Origin: an uncultured Bacteroidales bacterium
Lineage (GTDB): Bacteria > Bacteroidota > Bacteroidia > Bacteroidales > FEN-979
DNA: 24,867 nucleotides
Assembly: GCA_903928285.1 (NCBI GenBank)
Contig: CAIYQH010000274.1
Coordinates: forward strand, 1-24,867
Direction of reading: 5' to 3'
The position numbers and the translations under genes were made by a program. This document shows, piece by piece, positions 1 through 7,035 of this stretch (position 1 is its first letter; each line of letters opens with the position of its first letter). The notes beneath the pieces are model-generated. The model did not search any database. It saw nothing but the letters and a program-made list of their open reading frames with translations, and was not told where the DNA came from.

Positions 1-1
1 G

Positions 2-829
2 GGAGCCTCTTTTGGCCCCGGTGCCGGATTCAACCTGGACGCCGTTGAGATGCTCACCCCGCCGCTCGTGGTGAACTTCACGGCAAGCGACACGTTGCCC
101 TGTACCGGTACTCCGGTCAACTTTACCGACCAGTCGTCGGGTAACATTGTCTCCTGGAACTGGTCCTTCCCGGGAGGGACACCCTCCTCGTCAACCCAGA
201 AAAACCCCGTCAACATCCAGTACAATACGTCAGGTTTCTGCAATGTAACCCTGACCATCTCCAATGGGATTATCAGCAGCTCAAAAACCAAGGCTGCCTA
301 TATCCACCCGGGTGTCCATCCCCAGGTAAACCTTGGCAATGATACGACCGTATGCGCCCGGAGCGTTGTGACGCTTGATGCCGGAAATCCGGGTTGCACC
401 TATCATTGGTCAACAGGGCAAACCACGCAGGTAATCCATGTTGACTCATCCGGCGCCGGGCTGGGGCCACACAACTACTGGGTCGAAGTGACCCGTTCTC
501 CCGGCTGCGCGGGAACTGACACCATCAGGATCACCCGTGACGATTGCACCGGAATACCGGGATATACAAACGTTGCCGGTGTTTCAGTGTTCCCGAACCC
601 TGCCTGTCGTTATTTCGTCCTTGAGATAAATGGTTTTGAAGACGGTTCATGGCGCCTGTTTTCTGATACTGGAGCCGAACGCTGCCATGATGTTATACCA
701 TCAGATCTTTACCGCTACCGGATGAACGTTTCGGATTATCCACCGGGCATTTACCTGATCAGGATCATCCAAGGCAACAGGAGTGTCGTGAAAAAAATCA
801 TGGTGGACCATGGTCCCGGCAATCAGTAA
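2..829 (+). CDS. Secreted PKD-domain protein with T9SS sorting domain (5' end outside window)
   Basis: The reading frame is open from base 2 without a stop, so the gene begins left of the window; the ATG at 50 is internal. The first visible residues (FNLDAVEM) look like the end of a preceding module. Next come a PKD-like domain (VNFTASDTLPCTGTPVNFTD, then WNWSFPGG) and a second Ig/PKD-like module beginning NLGNDTTVC. The last ~80 residues form a type A T9SS C-terminal domain: VSVFPNP, a middle strand, then GIYLIRI and KKIMV. T9SS exports such proteins across the outer membrane and removes this domain. A short tail (DHGPGNQ) follows the usual final strand, which is slightly unusual. The function of the missing N-terminal part cannot be inferred. 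An 8-bp inverted repeat overlaps the stop codon. Confidence 0.85.
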   Translation, partial: GASFGPGAGFNLDAVEMLTPPLVVNFTASDTLPCTGTPVNFTDQSSGNIVSWNWSFPGGTPSSSTQKNPVNIQYNTSGFCNVTLTISNGIISSSKTKAAYIHPGVHPQVNLGNDTTVCARSVVTLDAGNPGCTYHWSTGQTTQVIHVDSSGAGLGPHNYWVEVTRSPGCAGTDTIRITRDDCTGIPGYTNVAGVSVFPNPACRYFVLEINGFEDGSWRLFSDTGAERCHDVIPSDLYRYRMNVSDYPPGIYLIRIIQGNRSVVKKIMVDHGPGNQ

Positions 830-864
830 AAGGCACTTCCGTTAAAAGGTCAATCATGCCGGGA
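814..864 (+). terminator. Weak inverted repeat around the stop codon, possible terminator
   Basis: TCCCGGCA (814-821) is perfectly complementary to TGCCGGGA (857-864), with a 35-base loop that contains the stop codon at 827-829. T-rich DNA follows from about 880, but not directly after the stem. The large loop and detached T tract make this a weak candidate. Confidence 0.2.
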
Positions 865-892
865 AGAATGGCTGACAGGTTTTTCAATTTTT

Positions 893-900
893 TACCTTTG
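893..900 (+). promoter_or_regulatory. -7 promoter element of rsmE
   Basis: TACCTTTG matches the Bacteroidetes -7 consensus TAnnTTTG exactly. No clear TTG lies 19 bases upstream. The implied transcription start is near 904, which places the ATG at 903 upstream of the transcript and favours the ATG at 918, with a leader of about 14 bases. Confidence 0.55.
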
Positions 901-917
901 TCATGAAATTTGATTCT

Positions 918-1625
918 ATGCAGCTGTTTTATATCTCCGGCATTGCCGGCAACACCTGTGCGCTGGGCGAAGAGGAGTCGTGGCATTGCGTCAGGGTGCT
1001 TCGCCTGCAGGAGGGTGCTTCGGTGCACCTGACCGATGGCCAGGGCAACTTTTACGAAGGCAGGATGGCAAAGGTTCATCATAAAGGCTGCCTGGTCGAG
1101 ATCGTGACGACGACCCGAAGCGACCGCCGGGCCCGGCACCGGCTGCATATCGCCATGGCGCCGACCAAGAATATTGAACGGTTTGAATGGTTTCTTGAAA
1201 AAGCAACAGAGATCGGCATTGATGAGATCACGCCGGTCATCTGCGACCATTCCGAACGCAAGGTCGTAAAGACCGAGCGTCTTGAAAAGGTGCTGGTTGC
1301 CGCCATGAAACAATCGCTGAAATCATGGCTGCCACGGTTAAATGAACCTGTAAATTTCAGTGATTTCATCACAGGCGGTTTTACCTGTCAGAAACTGATT
1401 GCATGGTGTGAAACCGGTCTGGAATCTGAACTTCATGAACTTTATAAAAAGGGATCGGATGTACTGATCCTGGTTGGTCCCGAAGGTGATTTTTCCAAAA
1501 CCGAGGTTGACCAGGCAGTTGAGGCAGGGTTTATCCCGATAAGCCTGGGCGAAAGCAGGCTTAGAACCGAAACGGCTGGCATGGTAGCCTGTAACACGGT
1601 CGAGCTGATGAACAGGATCAGGTAA
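918..1625 (+). CDS. rsmE: 16S rRNA (uracil(1498)-N(3))-methyltransferase RsmE
   Basis: RsmE is a SPOUT-family enzyme that methylates N3 of U1498 of 16S rRNA in the assembled 30S subunit, using S-adenosylmethionine. The 235-residue product has the usual length. The N-terminal PUA-like part includes HCVRVLRLQEG. The C-terminal trefoil-knot motifs are GPEG at residues 187-190 and SLGESRLRTETAG at 209-221, which form the cofactor pocket. I chose the second ATG because homologues begin MQLFY and because a -7 promoter element at 893-900 puts the earlier ATG (903) outside the predicted transcript. The DUF4159 gene follows 84 bases downstream on the same strand. Confidence 0.93.
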   Translation: MQLFYISGIAGNTCALGEEESWHCVRVLRLQEGASVHLTDGQGNFYEGRMAKVHHKGCLVEIVTTTRSDRRARHRLHIAMAPTKNIERFEWFLEKATEIGIDEITPVICDHSERKVVKTERLEKVLVAAMKQSLKSWLPRLNEPVNFSDFITGGFTCQKLIAWCETGLESELHELYKKGSDVLILVGPEGDFSKTEVDQAVEAGFIPISLGESRLRTETAGMVACNTVELMNRIR

Positions 1626-1709
1626 AAACGAAATTGCAATCAGGCTGATGAAGATTTCCTGATTAACGACAGTGCGATTACGATCAATCATTAACATTAA
1701 TAATGCGCT

Positions 1710-2384
1710 ATGTTCCGAATAAAGAGAAGTTTCTTTTTACTTTTTACCTGCCTGGCAGTCATCCTGTTCACCAGTTCATTTACCCCGCCGTCGTTCCAGA
1801 TCGGTCTGTTGAAATATTCGGGGGGCGGCGACTGGTATGCCAATCCCACCTCCCTGCCGAATCTGGCGAAATTCGTAAACCATAACTTATCCTGCAATAT
1901 CAGCGAGGATATCGCCACGGTGGATGTGGGCAGTGCCGACCTGATGAACTATCCGTTTGTTCATATGACCGGTCACGGGAATGTGGTTTTTTCGGAACAG
2001 GAGATCCGGAATCTGAGGAACTACCTGATTGGCGGAGGCTTCCTGCATATTGACGACAACTATGGCATGGACAAGTTTATCAGGCCGCAGTTGAAAAGGC
2101 TATTCCCTGAACTGGAACTGCTGGAACTTCCGTTCGATCACCCCATTTATCACCAGAAATTTCCCTTCCGTACCGGTTTGCCCAAGATCCACGAACATGA
2201 CGGCAAGCCACCCCAGGGGTTCGGTCTTATTTACGAAGGAAGATTGGTGGTTTTCTACACCTATGAGTGCGATCTCGGCGATGGCTGGGAGGATCCCACC
2301 GTTCACGGGGATTCGGAACCCACACGGCTCAAGGCCCTGCAGATGGGAGCAAATATCCTGCAATATGTATTTACCGCAAAGTAA
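1710..2384 (+). CDS. DUF4159 domain protein, exported
   Basis: This 224-residue protein starts with a hydrophobic signal or anchor (about residues 7-25). It then shows the DUF4159 signature: KYSGGGDWYANPTSLPNL near residues 36-52, HMTGHG at 85-90, and GGGFLHIDDNYG at 108-119. DUF4159 has a class I glutamine-amidotransferase-like fold, but I see no catalytic Cys in a nucleophile-elbow context, so a binding role is more likely than amidotransfer. Its function is not established. An overlapping ATG at 1703 is in another frame. DUF4159 genes often lie near DUF58/MoxR clusters; here a DUF58 gene is about 13 kb away. The gene ends tail-to-tail with typA, 54 bases apart. Confidence 0.85.
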   Translation: MFRIKRSFFLLFTCLAVILFTSSFTPPSFQIGLLKYSGGGDWYANPTSLPNLAKFVNHNLSCNISEDIATVDVGSADLMNYPFVHMTGHGNVVFSEQEIRNLRNYLIGGGFLHIDDNYGMDKFIRPQLKRLFPELELLELPFDHPIYHQKFPFRTGLPKIHEHDGKPPQGFGLIYEGRLVVFYTYECDLGDGWEDPTVHGDSEPTRLKALQMGANILQYVFTAK

Positions 2385-2438
2385 AAACCATCCTCTGAAA
2401 CCGTTGACGGGCTTGCCGGGAAAAACGAGGCAGACCCT

Positions 2439-4250
2439 TTAGGAACCTACCTGTTTGCTGCTGCGCTTGCGGTCGATCTCATCAAGCAGGATCTTGCGCA
2501 GGCGTATTGATTTGGGGGTTACCTCCACGAATTCATCGCCCTTGATATATTCCATCGCCTCCTCCAGGGAGAATTTGGTTGCCGGGTAAATTACGGCCTT
2601 ATCGTCGGAGCCCGATGCACGGACATTGGAGAGCTTTTTGGTCTTGTTCACATTGATCACGATATCGTCGCTGCGGGTACTTTCGCCGATGACCTGCCCG
2701 TTGTAGACATCTTCAAAGGGTTCGATGAAGAACTTGCCGCGGTCCTGCAGCTTATCAATGGCATAGGTGATGGCAAGACCTGTATACATCGAGATCAGCG
2801 AGCCGTTGTTGCGGCCCTGCATATCGCCTTTCCAGGGCTGGTAGGCTTTGAAACGATGGGCCATCACGGCCTCCCCTTCGGTTGCCGTCAGCACCGGGTT
2901 GCGCAACCCGATCAGTCCGCGGGCGGGAATGTCGAATTCGAGGATCACCCTGTCGCGCTTGTGCTCCATGTGGGTCATATCGCCCTTGCGACGGCTTACC
3001 AGCTCGATAACCTTGCCTGCAAAGGCCTCCGGCACCTGGACTTTCAGCAATTCCACAGGTTCGCATTTCACACCGTCGATCTCCTTGGTAAGGATCTGGG
3101 GCTGGCCCAGCTGAAATTCATATCCCTCGCGGCGCATGGTCTCCACGAGGATGGCCAGGTGAAGGATACCCCTGCCATAAACCTGGAAACGGTCGGGAGA
3201 ATCCATCTCCTCGACCTTCAAGGCCAGGTTTTTTTCAGTCTCTTTGAAAAGACGCTCACGGATATGGCGGGAGGTTACGAAGGTCCCCTCCTTGCCTGCA
3301 AACGGAGAATTGTTGATGGTGAAGAGCATGCTCATGGTAGGTTCATCTACGCTGATGGGCGACATGCCTTCAGGATTTTCAAAATCGGCAATGGTGTCGC
3401 CGATATCGAAATTTTCAGGTCCGAGAATGGCGCAGATCTCACCGGCGCTAACCTCAAATTTGACCTTTTCCTTGCTAAGTCCTTCAAACAGGTAAAGCTC
3501 CTTAACCACTGATTTAACCACAGTCCTGTCGTTCTTTACCAGTGAGATGGGCATTCCCGACTTCACGCTTCCGCGCGTGATCCTGCCGACGGCGATCCTG
3601 CCAACATAGGAGGAGTAATCCAGCGAACTGATCTGCATCTGCAGCGTACCCGGCAATTGCGGCGGGGCAGGAATATGTTCGATGATCTGGTCCAGGAGAT
3701 AACTGACATCGGTGGTTTCATTTTTCCAGTCATCCGACATCCAGCCATGTTTGGAAGATCCGTATACTGTAGGGAAATTAAGCTGGTCTTCACTGGCATC
3801 AAGGCTGAACATCAAATCGAACATAGCCTCCTGCACCTCTCCGGGTGAACAGTTGGGTTTATCTACCTTGTTGATCACCACGATGGGTTTCTTGCCTAAC
3901 TCCAGGGCCTTTTGCAGCACAAACCGTGTTTGCGGCATGGGGCCTTCAAATGCATCCACCAGAATCAGTACGCCATCGGCCATATTCAGGACACGTTCGA
4001 CCTCACCCCCGAAATCGGAGTGACCAGGGGTATCAATGATGTTAATCTTGATCCCCTTGTACCTGACGGAGACGTTTTTCGATAGGATGGTAATCCCGCG
4101 TTCGCGCTCCAGGTCGTTCGAATCGAGGATCAGCTCCCCTACGTCCTGGTTGTCGCGAAACAAATGAACCTGGTGTAATATCCGGTCAACCAGGGTTGTT
4201 TTACCGTGGTCAACATGGGCAATTATAGCGATATTTCTGATATCCTGCAT
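2439..4250 (-). CDS. typA: Ribosome-associated translational GTPase TypA/BipA
   Basis: TypA/BipA is an EF-G-like GTPase that binds the 70S ribosome and supports 50S assembly and growth under stress, especially cold. The 603-residue length is normal. GTPase motifs: AHVDHGKTT (residues 11-19), RGITI (51-55), DTPGH (73-77) and NKVD (127-130). The family-specific C-terminal domain follows, and the protein ends KRSSKQVGS. The ATG at 4250 is supported by a strong promoter (TTTG-18-TACCTTTG on the minus strand, 4286-4315), giving a leader of about 32 bases. It is transcribed as a single gene, divergently from the 4670 gene and convergently with the DUF4159 gene. Confidence 0.97.
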   Translation of the reverse strand: MQDIRNIAIIAHVDHGKTTLVDRILHQVHLFRDNQDVGELILDSNDLERERGITILSKNVSVRYKGIKINIIDTPGHSDFGGEVERVLNMADGVLILVDAFEGPMPQTRFVLQKALELGKKPIVVINKVDKPNCSPGEVQEAMFDLMFSLDASEDQLNFPTVYGSSKHGWMSDDWKNETTDVSYLLDQIIEHIPAPPQLPGTLQMQISSLDYSSYVGRIAVGRITRGSVKSGMPISLVKNDRTVVKSVVKELYLFEGLSKEKVKFEVSAGEICAILGPENFDIGDTIADFENPEGMSPISVDEPTMSMLFTINNSPFAGKEGTFVTSRHIRERLFKETEKNLALKVEEMDSPDRFQVYGRGILHLAILVETMRREGYEFQLGQPQILTKEIDGVKCEPVELLKVQVPEAFAGKVIELVSRRKGDMTHMEHKRDRVILEFDIPARGLIGLRNPVLTATEGEAVMAHRFKAYQPWKGDMQGRNNGSLISMYTGLAITYAIDKLQDRGKFFIEPFEDVYNGQVIGESTRSDDIVINVNKTKKLSNVRASGSDDKAVIYPATKFSLEEAMEYIKGDEFVEVTPKSIRLRKILLDEIDRKRSSKQVGS

Positions 4251-4285
4251 GTTAAATTAATAAGGTGGCTGTTTGAAATGGTTTG

Positions 4286-4315
4286 CAAAGGTACGCTAAA
4301 TATCAACGCACCAAA
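4286..4315 (-). promoter_or_regulatory. typA promoter
   Basis: On the minus strand TTTG (4315-4312) and TACCTTTG (4293-4286) are separated by 18 bases. This is the best match to the Bacteroidetes sigma factor consensus in the window. The predicted transcription start is near 4282. Confidence 0.75.
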
Positions 4316-4359
4316 CATTTGAATAAAAGCTGATTTTTTGTACAGGACACGCAGAAATT

Positions 4360-4414
4360 CATCTGCAACATGTTTTCAGGAGATTCAGTTCCTGATGTTA
4401 CAGGCAGAAAGATG
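4360..4414. repeat. Imperfect 55-base palindrome between divergent promoters
   Basis: Nested complementary segments can be paired: CATC (4360-4363) with GATG (4411-4414), TGC (4364-4366) with GCA (4404-4406), AACAT (4367-4371) with ATGTT (4395-4399), and CAGGA (4377-4381) with TCCTG (4390-4394). Bulges separate the helices. No coding frame of note crosses it, and it belongs to neither promoter. It could be a protein-binding site, a small structured RNA or a decayed element. The rest of 4316-4492 shows nothing I can identify. Confidence 0.35.
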
Positions 4415-4492
4415 CCGCAAACCGCTGGCTGACATTCAAATCATGAAGAAAAACGAGAAATCTGTTTAATGTATTTTTTTCATTACTTATAC

Positions 4493-4522
4493 TTGACTTT
4501 GCAAATTTATATTGTATCTTTA
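4493..4522 (+). promoter_or_regulatory. Promoter of the 4670 T9SS gene
   Basis: TTG at 4493-4495 and TATCTTTA at 4515-4522 are spaced by exactly 19 bases, matching the Bacteroidetes -33/-7 pattern with a final A instead of G. The predicted start is near 4526, about 144 bases before the ATG. Other identified leaders in the window are 1-40 bases. Confidence 0.6.
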
Positions 4523-4530
4523 TCCTGTGG

Positions 4531-4588
4531 CTGACTGAACTTGCAGGTTAATCATAAACAGTCCAGTATCATCGCAAAGTTCAGTCAG
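4531..4588 (+). promoter_or_regulatory. Long stem-loop at the 5' end of the 4670 gene leader
   Basis: CTGACTGAACTT (4531-4542) is perfectly complementary to AAGTTCAGTCAG (4577-4588). Two more G-C pairs (4543-4544 with 4574-4575) follow across one bulged A, leaving a 29-base loop. The stem begins about five bases after the predicted transcription start, so it would cap the mRNA. Smaller hairpins follow: CATCA/TGATG (4593-4606) and GGGTACC/GGTATCCC (4635-4653, one bulge). The last is flanked by the direct repeat CTATATCC at 4627-4634 and 4655-4662, just before the ATG. I do not recognise this as a known riboswitch. Confidence 0.5.
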
Positions 4589-4669
4589 GCAGCATCAGCA
4601 TTGATGATTCTTTTATAGCGAAGTAACTATATCCGGGTACCTACAGGTATCCCCCTATATCCAGCCGTT

Positions 4670-6085
4670 ATGAAACGAATAATTCTGATACCTCTCTGTT
4701 TTTTTTTCTTTCAGGCAGCGATTTGCCAGCATAATTTGGGGAAGGTATTCCAGGAATTTTCCCCATACGGAGATGCGGCTGCCAATTCGGTAGGACAAAA
4801 TTATGAAGGTGGCTACATCATGGCAGGATATTCTGGCACCTATACCGACACGATAAAGGCGCTGTTTTTCAGAACCAACCCGATCGGCGACACCCTTTGG
4901 TCGGTCAGGTTAGCTCTTGGGCAGATCAATAATGGCGCTGAGATAATCCCGACGCCCGACAGCTGTTTCATGGCAACAGGATCGGTACAGGGAGGCGGCA
5001 TTTTCATGATCAAGCTAAGCCAAACCGGCCATGTTATGTGGCTGAAACGCTACCAGGACAGGGCTTACCAGGGAGTTGGCGGACTCATCCGCACCAGCGA
5101 TAACGGGTATCTGGTTTGCGGCAGGGTGGATCAGTCAACCTCCGTCATTTCATATACTGCCTACCTCCTGAAAACAAACTACCAGGGGGATACCCTCTGG
5201 ACACGCCTTATTGATGACGGGAACCCTGCAACCTTTGAATCTGCCACCTCGGTTGTTGAAACTCCCGACGGGCATTATGCTATATGCGGGTACCAGGACA
5301 ACCTGGTGCTCCAGCCGCCCACAATGGTTTTAGTGGCGGAGACCCAGAACAACGGAGACCTCATCTTTTTAAAAACCTGCCCAAACGTGATCCATGGGCA
5401 ATTCTGCAACGCCAATGATCTCTGCATTGCGGATAACGGAGGGTTCATGGTTGCCATCACTGCCACCGACGATCCCTGGGGAACCGACTGGAAGTTCCAG
5501 CTCATGAAAACAGACCTCAATGGCGATACCCTGTGGACCAGGGTTGTCAATAGCGCCGGGGTATATTCCATTGAAAAGGCCGGCAGCAATATGTATGTGG
5601 TTTGCGGCACCAATCACGATCCTGATTCAACCGCATACCGGGGATACCTTGCAACCCTCGACCCAGCCGGGAACCTGATCATGGAAAGGTTCTACGGCAG
5701 CGAAAACTGCTGTTTCTTTGAAGTCCGGGTCACCAGCGACAATGGGTATGTCGCAGCCGGCAGGAGTCTTTCATCTGACCAGAAGGAGTACCCCTGCATG
5801 GTCAAAACGGATGCAGAGGGCCTCTTCACCGCTGTTTCACCGGCATACAAGGAACAGGCAGGCATCCTCTTTCCCAATCCCACTACCGGATTATGCAAGG
5901 TTTGTTTCCCGCCAGGCGCCATCTCGTTTGGCATATACAACCAGGTTGGGAAGCTGATCCTTTCGGGAGTCGGACAGGATTCAGCGACCCAGTGGATCCA
6001 TCTTGAAAATCAACCGGATGGATGTTACCTGGTAAAAGTCGTAACCGGGGATGGCTTGGTAATTCAAAAGATCATAAAGCGTTAA
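4670..6085 (+). CDS. Secreted repeat protein with T9SS sorting domain
   Basis: The 471-residue product has a signal peptide (about residues 1-19, ending AAICQ). Its body is built of repeats of the type SDNGYxVCGR and GDTLWTRxx, each ~50-60 residues, suggesting a beta-propeller. Residues 399-471 are a type A T9SS C-terminal domain (ILFPNPTTG, FGIYNQVGKLI, DGCYLVKV, IQKIIKR). It is therefore predicted to be exported across the outer membrane and released or attached to the surface. No catalytic motif is visible, so a role in adhesion or binding is only a guess. The mRNA leader is unusually long and structured (see 4531-4588). The protease at 6191 is 105 bases downstream on the same strand. Confidence 0.85.
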   Translation: MKRIILIPLCFFFFQAAICQHNLGKVFQEFSPYGDAAANSVGQNYEGGYIMAGYSGTYTDTIKALFFRTNPIGDTLWSVRLALGQINNGAEIIPTPDSCFMATGSVQGGGIFMIKLSQTGHVMWLKRYQDRAYQGVGGLIRTSDNGYLVCGRVDQSTSVISYTAYLLKTNYQGDTLWTRLIDDGNPATFESATSVVETPDGHYAICGYQDNLVLQPPTMVLVAETQNNGDLIFLKTCPNVIHGQFCNANDLCIADNGGFMVAITATDDPWGTDWKFQLMKTDLNGDTLWTRVVNSAGVYSIEKAGSNMYVVCGTNHDPDSTAYRGYLATLDPAGNLIMERFYGSENCCFFEVRVTSDNGYVAAGRSLSSDQKEYPCMVKTDAEGLFTAVSPAYKEQAGILFPNPTTGLCKVCFPPGAISFGIYNQVGKLILSGVGQDSATQWIHLENQPDGCYLVKVVTGDGLVIQKIIKR

Positions 6086-6104
6086 CCACAGATAATACGT
6101 ATGA

Positions 6105-6117
6105 GGGTTAACAACCC
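6105..6117 (+). terminator. Small hairpin after the 4670 gene
   Basis: GGGTT (6105-6109) pairs with AACCC (6113-6117) around a 3-base loop, 19 bases after the stop codon. An A-rich stretch, not a T tract, follows, so it is a poor intrinsic terminator. Confidence 0.2.
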
Positions 6118-6190
6118 ATGGCAAAATAAAAATTAAGAGGAGTATGCCGAAAATCCTGAACAGAGTAGGCAACACACAAAATCATTTTAT

Positions 6191-6958
6191 ATGGCGCGAA
6201 ATATAACATGGTATGGTTGGCGACCTGATTTGCCCGACCAGCGAGATTTAATGTATTCAGCACCCCGTGCTGTCATGGCTAAACTGCCGGTTAAAGTTGA
6301 TCTGCGACACCTTTGTCCGCCTGTATACAACCAGGGTGAACTGGGCAGCTGCACGGCCAATGCCATTGGGGCCGCCTTTGAGTTTGGCCTGATGAAGCAG
6401 AACATAACAGCTGATTTTACGCCTGCACGTCTCTTTATCTATTATAATGAAAGGGTCATGGAACACACTGTGACTGTTGACAATGGCGCTGAAATCAGGG
6501 ATGGGATGAAGAGTCTCAACACCCAGGGGGTGTGTCCCGAGAAAATGCTGCCTTATGATATCACGAAATTCGCCGTCAAGCCGGCTGCTGCCTGCTATAA
6601 GGAGGCGCTGAAGCACCAGGCCCTCTCCTATCACCGTGTAACCCGCACCACCGACCAGATGAAGGGCTGCCTGGCGGAAGGTTACCCCTTTGTGTTCGGT
6701 TTCACGGTCTACGAATCCTTTGAAAGCGATGCAGTTGCCAAATCCGGAACATTAAACCTTCCGAAGAAAAACGAAAAATGTGTCGGCGGCCACGCAGTCC
6801 TTGCGGTCGGGTATGACGAAACTGCCAAAAGGTTTATTGTCCGTAACAGCTGGGGCGCCGACTGGGGACAGGCTGGCTATTTCACGATGCCCTACGGTTA
6901 CCTTACCGACGGGAATCTCTCCGACGACTTCTGGACAATCCGTATCGTTGAGGTATAA
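6191..6958 (+). CDS. Papain-like cysteine peptidase (family C1)
   Basis: This 255-residue protein has all C1 peptidase landmarks: oxyanion Gln48 and nucleophile Cys54 in NQGELGSCTANA, His201 in GGHAVLAVGYD, and Asn219 in NSWG (219-222). The N-terminus (YGWRPDLPDQRD) resembles that of bacterial C1 proteins of this type. There is no signal peptide, no sorting domain and no long inhibitory propeptide; the catalytic domain begins near residue 36. It is therefore predicted to be intracellular, or exported by an unrecognised route. Its substrate is unknown. No clear promoter lies directly upstream, so read-through from the 4670 gene is possible. A 20-codon frame at 6144-6206 overlaps its start (see rejected items). 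Confidence 0.9.
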   Translation: MARNITWYGWRPDLPDQRDLMYSAPRAVMAKLPVKVDLRHLCPPVYNQGELGSCTANAIGAAFEFGLMKQNITADFTPARLFIYYNERVMEHTVTVDNGAEIRDGMKSLNTQGVCPEKMLPYDITKFAVKPAAACYKEALKHQALSYHRVTRTTDQMKGCLAEGYPFVFGFTVYESFESDAVAKSGTLNLPKKNEKCVGGHAVLAVGYDETAKRFIVRNSWGADWGQAGYFTMPYGYLTDGNLSDDFWTIRIVEV

Positions 6959-7020
6959 CAGGCGCCCGTTTCCCTTCATCCTGTTCACATTTTCCTCTGT
7001 TTTTCTTTTTACCGGGAGAA

Positions 7021-7034
7021 GTGTATCTTTACAC
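7021..7034 (+). promoter_or_regulatory. -7 element inside a small palindrome, oxidoreductase gene
   Basis: TATCTTTA (7024-7031) matches the -7 element with a final A. It lies inside a perfect inverted repeat, GTGTA (7021-7025) and TACAC (7030-7034), which could be a regulator site or chance. No good TTG is seen 19 bases upstream, where the DNA is T-rich. The predicted start (near 7035) is one base before the ATG at 7036, so the mRNA would be essentially leaderless. Confidence 0.45.
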
Positions 7035-7035
7035 G

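Noticed and set aside
798..1313. 171-codon minus-strand frame over rsmE
   Set aside because: Shadow of rsmE; composition does not resemble a real protein and there is no promoter.
1638..1664. Hairpin AATCAGG/CCTGATT after rsmE
   Set aside because: The stem is only seven pairs and no T tract follows, so I do not call a terminator.
2856..3512. 218-codon open frame antisense to typA
   Set aside because: No family features, fully covered by typA.
6144..6206. 20-codon upstream frame overlapping the protease start, preceded by AGGAG
   Set aside because: The AGGAG is only one base from the ATG, too close to act as a ribosome binding site, and Bacteroidetes rarely depend on such sites.
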